Below, piece by piece: positions 13,105 to 23,525 of a DNA stretch of 64,000 nt. Where the stretch lies: assembly GCF_001522545.3 (NCBI RefSeq), contig NC_031776.1, positions 23,841,995 through 23,905,994 of the forward strand. Reading direction: 5' to 3'. The stretch's first letter is position 1, and each line of letters starts with the position of its first letter. A program made the position numbers and the translations under genes. Source of the DNA: Parus major. Lineage: Eukaryota; Chordata; Aves; Passeriformes; Paridae. Below the pieces are notes generated by a model. It had not been told where the DNA came from. It made no database searches and saw only the letters and a program-made list of their open reading frames with translations.

Positions 13105-13262
13105 GACAGTGATCCATTCCTCCAGAGTGCTGGCAGCCCCTTCCAGCCCAATATCACTGCAAATTCAGTAAGCAGCACAACTACTCCTTCAGCCAGGTCA
13201 TTAATATAGAATAGAATGGACTGGACTGATGTTTGACCCCAAAGAGCTGCTTTTCCAAAAAG
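13105..13262 (-). mobile_element. old CR1-like LINE remnant
   Basis: The words CACTGCAAATTCAGTAAGCA, CCAGGTCATTAATATAGAAT, GAATGGACTGGACTGATGTT and TGACCCC occur in the same order as in the coding-body region of reverse-oriented CR1/L3-type LINEs (CAAATTT..ATAAGCA, ..GTCATTAATGAAGATGTT.., ..ACTGGACCCAG..TGACCCC). It is strongly diverged with indels. The match is from memory of the family pattern, and the boundaries are approximate. Confidence 0.5.
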
Positions 13263-16200
13263 TTTTGTTCTTTTCTATAATCATAATCATAATCATTGAT
13301 AGCAATGTTTTTAGCATCAGTTGATTTGCACACATATTTGGGAGGGGAAAAGCCCTTCTTTGTTTTTTTCCTGTGGATTTTTCAGGAACTGCACTCCAAG
13401 CTTAGCAAGGCTCTTTCTGAGGGGTGCTGCAGAAATCACACACATTGAATTGAACCTGCCCTTTGTTTACTTGTGTGGCAGGATCCCCAGCATCTCTGCT
13501 GTATTTCACACAGTAGGAGGCCAGCCTGGACTTTCCAAGGTCAATCTCGCTGCTGAAGACCAATGGCTCTCCTGCTGGGCAGGTGTCACAAGTCGAGTTT
13601 GTAACAACACAAACTTGTCAACTGCTGAGCCGGCTCCGGTAGTTTAAGTGCATTTGACCAGTGAAGACCCTCAGTACCTCAAATTAATTTACTTCTCTGC
13701 AGGGGGTAATAAGGAAAAAGAGGATGAGACAGATGCAAGTGAAAGAATCTGTGAAATTGTCAGTCCTCCTATCAAAAAGGCAACAGGAGTGTAAACTGTC
13801 TCCTGGAAGTACATACTGATGGGCTTAACCCGCAGTCTTGGATTTCAGCACAACAAGCTGTTTGGGAAATTAGGATCTGACCTGAATTAATCTCCTATGC
13901 AGACAAAAGGTCTGTGTGAGGCACCTGGGGCCTGTAGTTCCACCCTTGAGAGTCTTCTGCTGATGAATTTAATGGGAGGACAAAAACAAAGTCTATTAGA
14001 CCTTAGTTTCAAAATAGATGAAAAAATAACTGCAGCGCTGATTTATTGGGAAAAGGGTTTGTGGACTGAGGGCCCATGGAAATGGGTCACTGGAAAGGCT
14101 GTCATGGGGTGCATGATCATGGGGCACCACAAAAGTACTGCTTGCCATGGGGATGTTTGAAAGCAGTAGACCTGCACAAGGGTGTCATTGCGCTGAAGAA
14201 GACCTGCCTTGTGACTTTTTGGTGGCAATTAGCTTCATCCAATCAGCCTCTTAATTAGTGCAGTTATTTTGGTCATGGGACAAATTTAGATGTCTCTCCA
14301 TTGACCTCCAATCCACAGTGGAGAAATGGAGAGGTGATCAGCCATGCTGATTATTGAATTTATATATATCAAAAGAGCTTTATAAAGGTGTTCAGTATTT
14401 TACAGATGTGCAAACTGATGCAGAACTCAATAAGGAGCTTACCCAAGTTTTCCAGTGGAGCAGCTTCAAAGTCATGGCTAGAATTGAGGTCCCTGTATTT
14501 TGGCTCAGCTTTGTAAGAGAAACTCTGTTCTCCAAAAAGTGGGAGGACATGAGCACAACAGGTTCTTCTGAGGTCATTTGGAAGTTCTGCTGTAGGATGC
14601 CATGAAGTCCCCTGGGTTCTGTGTTACAGCTATCACAAAATGTTTTAGTTCAACATGGTAATAACAAATGGAATTTTTCCTGTTATTGTTATTATTTGCT
14701 CCACTGCACTTACTTTTTCTGTATGTGTTAATTTTATGTTGTTTTATGGCTTTAGCAAAAAATTTTATCACATATTTAAAGTATATGCTCCAGAATCTTA
14801 AATGCATTTAAAGCTTGTGTTCAAAGTTAAGCAGATACAGAGATGGACACATATGCCCTAACTTCCAGTAAGTTTGTGACTATTTTGCCAAAGTAAGAGA
14901 ATAATATTATTTTACATATTATTTCAATGATTATGATTCTAGTGACTGCAGAGGATTATAGCAGGTGCAGGCTCTACTCTTCAGTGTTTTTCTGATGTGT
15001 GGTCTCAGACAGCAGTCAGGAGGCTTACACCCTCACTGCCCAGGTGTGGCTCACCAGCGTTCATCCATGCAGCTCTGCATCAACTCTGGCTCTCTGGAGC
15101 TTGAGATTTGGCATCTGATCCACTGGCATGGCACATGTGTGCCTGAAGTGGGGAAGGTCATGATGTTGCCCTGCCACTGCTGTCCCAGGGAGTGATCATA
15201 ATCTTTTGAATCCCTTAAACTTTTAGAGAAAGACTGTGATCCTCGTACTTCCTAGATTTACCACTCTAATGTGACACTGATGTAGCAGGATCCACATTAT
15301 GGCAAAGACATCAGAAGTATACTTAATGGTCAAATCTAACTCTGTGGAGAAGTGGGGAGCTGAGCAGCCCCAACAAGGCATTGCATCCTGAATTCCAAAT
15401 GGAGAAGGGACTAATTGACTCCAGTTGATACTGTTTTGGCTTGGGACTGTGTGGCTGCCTCAGCCTAGATAGGTGAATTTGGTCTCTAGGGAAACAGTTC
15501 TAGCTCTGGAGAACTCTTTTCTTTAAGGTCTCATTGTAGGCTGTGGTCAATAAGTGGTTGAAATACGTGTCTATTTAATGATGGTGAAAATTGAAGGTGT
15601 CCAGTAAAGCAGTTGTAATTGTGTTTAATGCTGAGACAATGAACCTAGTTAAGATTCAATTTGGTCTTCCTCTTTGTTTCCGTGTTCCAGTAATAAATGG
15701 TTAATTACCATTTTCAAAAGCTCAGTGTAATTTGTCAGCTTGCAGAAATCACAGTGGTCACCATATTGTCAGTAAGAAGTTTGACCCCATTGTTTTTACA
15801 GATGAAAATATTTATTCTTTTATAGAAAATGCTGAGAAATCTCCTGACTTGAAATACCAAGGCACAACCTTTTTGGGCGGGGTGGGGGCTGACAGAATGT
15901 GCCCATCTGCTGAGTGCCATGAACAAAGCTTCCCACATTCCTCAGCTCTGTCTGTGTGACCCCTTCTCCTCTGCCACCAGGAGGTAACTGGCAGGACAGA
16001 GGCTCAGCACGAGACCTGTCCCATCATCCTGAGGTAGTGGAACCCCCCCAGTAAGGTCCCACATTTAAGCCCTTGTCTGAACAGACATTTTAGCTAGATT
16101 TGCTCTCTAAACAATTCTATTTCCAAAAGCCCTGAAACCTACAAACCCAAAGCTACTAAATCCCAGAGTGATCCATATTTGCTTGTCTTGAAGGAAGGAC

Positions 16201-17130
16201 CATTGGCCCCATGGGTGATGGGACTGAGATGTTCCCTTTGCTCCAAGCACTGATGCCTGTATTACAGAAATGGGGTATTTAAGACAGCCATGGCAAAACC
16301 ACAGTTTACTTGTTACTGCCTATGTTTAAAGTGATCAGTGGATTGTGAGGGAACCTCAGCATGAAATTTTCACAGTTTGGTCCAGAAACTGTCAGGTAAC
16401 TTAGCTGCAAATATGGTTGTTGGCTAATATATGTTACATTATAATCCAAATTAATTTGAGCATTACAGTTAGGATTTCCTTGTTTCTTTATTTATTAGGG
16501 ATGGTGAAGCAGACTGAATTTGTACAATCAGGCACAGCATATCAGTGTTGTACTTGTGCTGCCACTATGTTATTCTCCAAGATTTCCTGCAAACAGCAGT
16601 AACTGCTAATTCTCTGAGCCAAAGACACTGTGAGCACAAAATTAGCAGCACCTTGATGTGGAAATGCTGAGTGCATTTTAGACAGAGAGTAGTACCCATC
16701 TATTCTGTTTTACTATATGCCACTTCAAAACTCCAGGCTCTTTAAATATTTGGATGAAAAATATAATGATTAGAAAAAAATAAAGAAGTCTGAGGAGACA
16801 TACCAGAACACAGGAAAACCACAGCATAATTTCCATTTTGTAGCCTACTCTTATTTTCAGGTTCTAAGTTTCCTCAAGGCAGTAATCTGCTGACTGTAAT
16901 TATTGCCCAAGATAGCTTCCTCAAATTTAACAATCTTACTGCAGGAAAAAGAAAGGGAAGGTTGTGCCCCAGTAGCTGGGAAATGTGTGGCAGGGTCAGG
17001 GTAGATACTAATCTGCTGATCCTGATATTTTACTGCACAAAAATGACATGTGCAAAAGGCATTTGCATCTTTTCTCTATCCATGACCAAATCATGCAAAG
17101 ACAATTAAAATTGCAATTTCTCCCTTGCAG
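13263..17130. other. non-coding stretch, no gene recognised
   Basis: It contains a short (TAATCA)3 simple repeat at 13,278-13,296. The open frames are minor, the largest being 108 codons at 13,321-13,647 (plus). One weak acceptor-like site at about 16,499 is followed by a short frame (MVKQTEFVQSG..) with no donor. No transposon consensus is recognised. Confidence 0.5.
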
Positions 17131-17262
17131 CTGAAAAAGAAACAGACCAAGAAGAGACTTGTTTCCTTTACAAATATTCCTCCTACTTTCAGAAACTCTG
17201 ACAAGAACCATACAGGTCAAACAACTTTGAGACGACTCATAATTAGGACACAGTGTCATTGA
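17131..17262 (+). other. candidate 3'-terminal exon-like open segment
   Basis: CAATTTCTCCCTTGCAG at 17,114-17,130 is a good 3' splice site. The frame from the first following base is open for 43 codons, beginning LKKKQTKKRLVSFTNIPP and ending RRLIIRTQCH, then TGA at 17,260. It is lysine/arginine rich at its start. No good donor lies inside, so it could only be a last coding exon or chance. The frame is also open some distance upstream through the tract. The family is not recognised. Confidence 0.13.
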
Positions 17263-20200
17263 GCTACGTGCTCAGAGTTTAACAAGACAGATCACAAATT
17301 AGCAAGCACAGATCTTGCAAGTTGCTGATAACAATGAACGGTGGGGTTACTCACTGTGTCTAGTTTTTCTCATTCCTTTCAACTCTTGACCTGTCCTTCT
17401 ACTTATTTCCTGTTCTCAGAATATTTCAAGTTGGCATGATGGGTTTTCTGTAACTGATCCATAAACAAGCAAGTGAACAGTGTTTCTTTTAGGGAATAAA
17501 TTTGATTTATAATCCTTTTTCATAATTAAAAAGCCCCAAATTGCTACCAAACTTCTGATGCCTCCTTGCACTACAGAGTCTCCATTCTGCCTCATCATCT
17601 GTCTGTGAAGTAGAATGCTTCCACAAGCCTTAATTCATTACCAAAATGAGAGCAGAAAAGCAAAACAAGAGGTATCATTACAATCTTGAAAGCAGAGTGC
17701 AGGAGCTATCTGCAATTTAATGGGTCCTGCAATTACATCTTGATTGAATGTGATGATGAGGCTTTCTTGTACAACATGGCACTCATCAGTACACCATGAC
17801 CTAGACCTGACTGAGGATTTTAGTTTGCACGGATGAGAAAGGGGAAGTCAAGCCTGGGGGAATGATGGCCTAGATTATAAAATTATGTGATTTTCCTTGT
17901 ATTCTTTTTGGGAAGTGTCTTGTGTTGTACTAGCAGTCAACAAGTAGGGATTGAGAAAAATTATCCAACATTTTCCCTTCACCAAATGTAACCACAGTAA
18001 GCACCTAGAAGCCTTTATCAGGGATAGACCCCAAGCAAAATTATATTCTCATACTTCTCATACTCAGAAGTAAGAACCAACTTTGGTCCTAAAGAGCTAC
18101 CAGCCTAAAGAAACCAGTCAGGGAAACATCTGATTAAGATCCTCTTCATTATGCAGGAAAATTGAGGCTCAGGAGCACAAATGTCACAGACACTCTGCTG
18201 GAACAGAGCTGAGAGAGAACCTATTTCTTTTGATGAACTCCAAGTGGTGTGTGGTGGAAGGGGGGGACTGATTTATGCATCTTGACACACCCCAATTTTA
18301 GATCCTGGCTCCATTTTCTACCTGTGGCCTGTGGCTGCCTTTAATCTCATTATAGATGTGCTGTGATTTCTCCCATGGCTGTAGAGGATTCTAAGTTCTG
18401 CTTTCTTGAGGTACCACAGCAGGTCCAGTTGGACACCATACAAGAGAAGTTAAAAATAACTTATGGCTACTAAAGCCCTTTTTGCCTCTTAGGCCTGAGC
18501 CAGGGCTGCTGGAGACCATGGGTTGTTTTCTGTTGAGTCTGATGCACTTTGGGTTAGGCTGTAAACTGTTGCCATTTCTGCTTGCCTCTCTCTGCTGTCA
18601 CTGTCACTCTGTTGAGCTGGTGGAAACACCATGTTTTTAAAAATCAATAGTTCTTAGAGAAGCAATGAAAGAAACCTAAGTTACCAGTTTGGAGAAATGG
18701 AGGAAGATTTAAAGGTGTGAGGACACTGACTAACAAATCAGTCCTCTCTGGGCTGCTGTCACTGAAGTCCAGATGGCACCTGAGCATCTCAGATGTGGAG
18801 CCAGAGATGCTCAGTTTGGACAGACGGTTCATTATGGTGCAGGGCGAGGACCAGCTGCACAGAGGAGGCTGGCTATTACCTTGCTGCTGCAGCTGCTTCC
18901 TGCTGGAGTCTGATACCTGCCCATTGCTTTGGTAAAGGTTAACTCATGCTGGGTTAATAATTGTCTATTATCTGCCCAGAGGAACTAACTATCTTAAACA
19001 GAGCAAGGCAAAAATCTTCTTTTTCTGTCTTTTTTTTAAAAACATTTTTCAAAGAAATGTGTACATTAATCAAACTCACGAATGAACAAAGGAAAGATAA
19101 CAGCAGTGATATGTTCATTGGGGAAGGAGACCCTGGGTCACACAGATCCACCAGCAATGAATCTAAATAAAGTCAGGGAGAGTGTCACTGACTACTGCAA
19201 TTATTATTGTGGTGATTGATAATGTAGTTCCTCAGCTAATGTGGTGATGTGCGTGGTCTGAAGGTCAGCAGCACAGCTGGTGAGGTGGAAAACCATGCTG
19301 TTGTGATAGGATGGGCTGATGCTTCATGGTCTAATACCCAGCTTCTGTAAATCAAGATTAATTTGGATTACAGTGCCCTGATCCTGGGCTGTCCTGCATG
19401 TGGTAGCTCTGCAGGATTGGTCTGAAGTTTGTCCTACTTTAGCCTTTTCAAGTTGAGTTGCTGACTTTTATTGATCCCTTCCCTTAGTTTTAAGTGTAAT
19501 TTAGGTTTCAGAAGGGAAATAGAATGGATTTATCTGTTTCTGTCAAAGAATAGAAACATAAGAAATCTTTTTGTAGGGGTGTGACTGGTTTTATTCACTT
19601 CTGAGGGATGCAGTGAGATTTAATGAGTGATTTGGAGTGGGGAAAAGTGTTGTGAAATTTCTCATGGTTCACTCACTGAGATATCATGAGAAAAACAAAG
19701 AGGTGGAAGACCTGAGATGAATTCTAGATAACCTTTAATGATGAAGGAAACAGTACACTGTATTATAATATAAACGGTGCTAAGGACACCTTTCAGAGTA
19801 GATTGATATCTGTGTTATTCCAGAAGTTCAAACACTTGAGATTACAGATTAACTCAATGATTTAGAAGCATGGAGGAATGAATATATTAGATAATTGAAG
19901 AACAGGAAACTGGTGTAAAATGTTGAAGTAAAACAAAGGAGCTCTGTGCTTTTTCTGTTCCCACAGCCATGACTATCATATCCATATGTAACCCAGTGCT
20001 GTAGCATGAACTGAGAAGACAAGCAGAAGAGACACTGAGATTTTTTTGAAACTGGTGAATTCTCAGAAAGAATGAAGTACTGGAAACTTTTGCCACAGTA
20101 GCAACTGTAATCAACACCTTCTTATTTATTACACATAATCAGCAACAGGGACATGAAGTAAGATTTGCCCCTGAAATTTGACCTGTCTTAATACAGTGTC

Positions 20201-21691
20201 TGAATGTGCCATATTTTGTTACATCACACAAATGTACATTTTCTTTTGCTTCTCAAATTTCCTCTCTGGATTTTTTGAGACCGTAAATTTTTGGGGCAAG
20301 CTTTCTAAATTATTCAGGCTGAAATCGCATAAAAATAGAAGATTGGACAGTTTTAAAGGCAACTAAAAATCTGAATACTATCTTTATTTATTACCAAATA
20401 GGGAACAAATTTGAAGCTCCTTTACTGCATTGTTGTATAAATATTGACTAAAGCATTGCTGTACAAGGAAGCATGTAAGTTATTACTCAGTGCTCTAAAG
20501 ACAGAAAGGGAGAATCTTTCATTCATTTCATTGTATTGCTAGGGCCTTTGAAGTCATCCATTCTAGGAAGAAGAGACTCTTACGGTAATTTACGGTATTT
20601 GTGCCTTCTGTCCCATGGGCTATAATGCAAGATGAAATGCCAGTTTCTGCTTTCAGTCTTAGTTTCTCTTGCATTACTCCATCCTCCTTCTCCAAGGTAC
20701 TCTTCAATGTAATCATTATACTCCAGTTTGTCTCCCTGCAGAAAGCTTGAATGGTATCACTTGCAGTAAAGGCATTGGTTCTGTCACCTGAGGATTCTCC
20801 TGTCCCTGGAGGAACAAGCCAAGAGAGTATTTGCCTCTGCAGTGGAGACACTGCTTCGAGATCCATTTGAACTCAGGAAGGAGAGAAGCACTTTGCTGGG
20901 GGTCTTCATCATCACAGCCAGCTGCTGGATATGGAGAAGTGCCAATTAAATAAAGATAGGATTTCTGAATTAGGGATGCAGATGAGATTTTTTTCTGTAA
21001 AAAATCAAGAAATGTGTCTGTAGACACATTTACGTGTGGGATGCAAGAATTGGGCAGTGTCTTCTATTAGCCTCTTAAGGTTCTGCCACTCAATTGCTGT
21101 ACATTGTAGTGACTTTTGGCTTTGCACATACTGGAAATGTAAATCTCATGAAATGTTTGTCTTCCATACCTTGAAACACAGGCACCCTTGGGGGAAACCT
21201 GGTGGCTGTTTGAAACTATGATTACAGATGTGGATAGTCACTGTTTGATCTTCAATTTTTGAGTGCTCAAAAATGTGCAAGGTGTTGGCCTGTAGATGAA
21301 GGTCCTTGTTTCCTAAAGGAATTAATACAGAAACCAAACATTTGTGACATTTCCAAAAGGGTCTGTGGCAAAGTGGGGACATCTCCTCCCTGGCAGGCAG
21401 GGCCAGTACTTTGCTTCTCAATAGTTAGAAGCATGACTGAAAAGATGCTTTTCAAGGGAGCATGAGGAACCTTTTTTGGCAGTGATGGCCACTGGCTGCT
21501 ACAGGAAAGGTTCAGGCCCATCCAGAGGGCTGTTTGTTTTTTTTTATTTTGAAGAGGGAAGAATCCCCAGTGCTGCATTATATGGCCCAGGCTGTGGGAT
21601 TTTCTCCTCATGGCTTTCACTCTAACTCTCCTGCGCCTCTGTTCACCATGTAAAAAAAGGAGCTAACAATCACGTTGTCCCTGTTTTGTAG
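17263..21691. other. non-coding stretch, no gene recognised
   Basis: Open frames reach 112 codons (minus, 20,528-20,866) with no recognisable family. A C/D-box-like spacing (GTGATGATGA near 17,750 and CTGACTGA near 17,808) was examined, but there is no terminal stem. No repeat family is identified. Confidence 0.5.
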
Positions 21692-21766
21692 TTCAAGGAT
21701 TTCTATCTGCTGGCACGTAGGATCCCACTGTTGGCCAAAAACCTTGGTGCTTCTTCCTCAGTAGAG
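21692..21766 (+). other. candidate cryptic exon, 25 codons, phase 0
   Basis: GTTGTCCCTGTTTTGTAG at 21,674-21,691 is a fair acceptor, and GAG followed by GTGAAT at 21,764-21,772 is a fair donor. Between them lie 75 bp whose first frame is open, beginning FKDFYLLARRIPLLAKN and ending GASSSVE. Reading on, the frame meets TGA four codons past the donor. It is mildly basic and hydrophobic. The family is not recognised; low complexity does not explain it, but chance could. Confidence 0.17.
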
Positions 21767-23127
21767 GTGAATCAATGATTACCATACCTATGACCTTCCT
21801 GTCAAGAGAAATGTAAAGTTTATCTATGTGCATGGGAAAAACAATCTTTGCATTGAGAGAGCAAAGACAGACAAAGAAGGCAAAAGAAAAGCAGAAGGAT
21901 ACCTTGATTGGGTATGGAGTAAACTCAGCAATAACACTTTCTACAAAGGAAGTAGGAACTGTCTAAAGGAGTTCAGTGCTCCCATTTCTTGCCTCTCTGG
22001 AGCCTGGACCTGGCAGATGCCTTTTGCAATGCCAATTTGCAACCTCATTTCCCTGCCACAGCCTGGCAAGGCTTGGAAACGTGTCCCAGCACAGTGCCTA
22101 CACTGCAAACACTGCTCTATTATGCCACACAGCTGTTTTAGCATTCTCCTAAACTGTTTTCCAGGGCAGAGTAAATGGTTTTCTACATCTTAATGGATAA
22201 GGTTATAATATTTTACATAGGTAATATATGTGTACATATATATTATTATTATTTTAATAATAGGTTTTTTTCTTCTGGAATATTTCAGTGTCCTCCTCCT
22301 GAAATAGTTTATTTCGGATTAATTCTCTGTTCCTGGACAAATGTGACTTTTTTTCTGCTCTTTCAGTGAATATATTGTTATTCTATTCTGTTCTAGTCTA
22401 GTACCAAAGGTACTAGTACCTCCAATACCAGCTAACAGTAAATGCCCTTACTGAGCTCAGGGACCAAATTTAAAGTAGAATTAAAGAGTGCTGTGACACA
22501 TACTCAACTTCAGCTCAGGATATTCTCTGTCTCTTCCTCACAGCAGCTTCTCACGGTGCCCTCGTCCCCCCAGAAAGGTGTAAGTCCTTCGTGAGGCTAA
22601 CTGAACTCTGCTGGTATGGAGCCCTGGAGACTGAGCTCACAGTTAGAGCAGGGCTTTGTTCTCAGGAGCTGTCAGTGTGAGGTCATGCCATGTTACAGCA
22701 AGAAGGTTCATGATACCACCTTAACAGGAGAAAACAATGTAGCCCTGAGCTGTGTTTCAAGAGATAAAAGAAATGGAACAACTAGGGGAAGATCCATCAA
22801 ATAAGATGAAAGAACATCACCAAGAAAAAAAGGAAGGAATGAAAAAACCCCTGTGATGTACTAGTCTATGAAGCACAAAAGTAACAATGAAAGTAGTAAC
22901 TTCAGAGAGTTCTGTTCCTTGTTCAGGCCTGTCTTTGATCTTTCTTTTTGATTCCCACAAGGGCATCTTCAGTCCTTAGATGTGGAATTGCTGGTACCGA
23001 GTCTTCCCCCATGGGATGGCCGAGCAGCCCTCCCTGCCCGTGGGATGCACTTTTGCTGTGGCACGAGTGCACAGTGCAGCCCCTGAGCCGTCCATGAGAG
23101 CCATGCATGAGAGCACAGGTGGATGCT
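21767..23127. other. non-coding stretch, no gene recognised
   Basis: It holds an AT-rich simple segment at about 22,206-22,262 (TATATA and TAT units) and a perfect 8-bp-stem hairpin at 22,398-22,416. Open frames are 121 codons or fewer. No repeat family is recognised. Confidence 0.5.
22398..22416. repeat. perfect short hairpin
   Basis: CTAGTACC, AAA, GGTACTAG forms an 8-bp perfect stem with a three-base loop. The right arm also belongs to an overlapping 12-bp perfect palindrome, GGTACTAGTACC (22,409-22,420). It is too short for a microRNA precursor, and no function is inferred. Confidence 0.75.
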
Positions 23128-23128
23128 G

Positions 23129-23525
23129 AAGTTCGGAAAGGAGGGGGCTGCCCTGGCCCAGCCCCAGAGCAGAGGTGGTTTATGAGCTGTTCCCTTTCCC
23201 TGTGCCATTGCTGCAGGCTGGTCAGAGCATCTTCTTTTCCCAGGACAAGCTCATGTGCATCTGCACAGACCTCCCCTGTTCTACCTGCAGTGGGGCTCCC
23301 CCAGGAACATCTGCCCCTACTGAGGAGGCAGGCCCAGAGCTCTGCCCTTTCGGAGAAACAGCCCCTGTGATTGTTTCCCATACGGTTTTAGAAAGGAAAG
23401 AAGAGGCCAGAATACCCCTCAACATTGAAAATGTAGCATTGTTCATGGCTTCTGCTGTCTCTTCCTTGCTTGCTGTCTACTGGAGAGAAGGACTCGGAGA
23501 GTTTGTCATCCCAGGCTGCAAGTGA
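23129..23525 (+). other. GC-richer open segment, possible coding remnant
   Basis: One plus-strand frame stays open for about 131 codons and closes with TGA at 23,523. No ATG opens it; a GTG near 23,175 is the first plausible codon after the upstream TGA. The frame favours C or G at the third position more than the AT-rich surroundings. Residues include a Cys/Pro-rich stretch (CICTDLPCSTCSGAPP) and a hydrophobic stretch (VALFMASAVSSLLAVYW) near the end. Exon-like acceptors (TTTTCCCAG at about 23,241) lie inside. The opposite strand is also open for 152 codons, which weakens the case because high local GC removes stop codons from all frames. No family is recognised. Confidence 0.17.

Noticed and set aside
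17748..17815. Possible C/D-box snoRNA
   Set aside because: TGATGA and CTGA words are present at a suitable distance, but there is no terminal stem and no clear D'/C' arrangement.
22398..22420. Hairpin as a microRNA precursor
   Set aside because: The stem is 8 bp with a three-base loop, far shorter than a precursor.
22923..23381. 152-codon minus-strand frame as a gene
   Set aside because: It overlaps an equally open plus-strand frame, and neither is recognisable. The plus-strand frame has slightly better codon texture, so only that one was kept as a low-confidence candidate.
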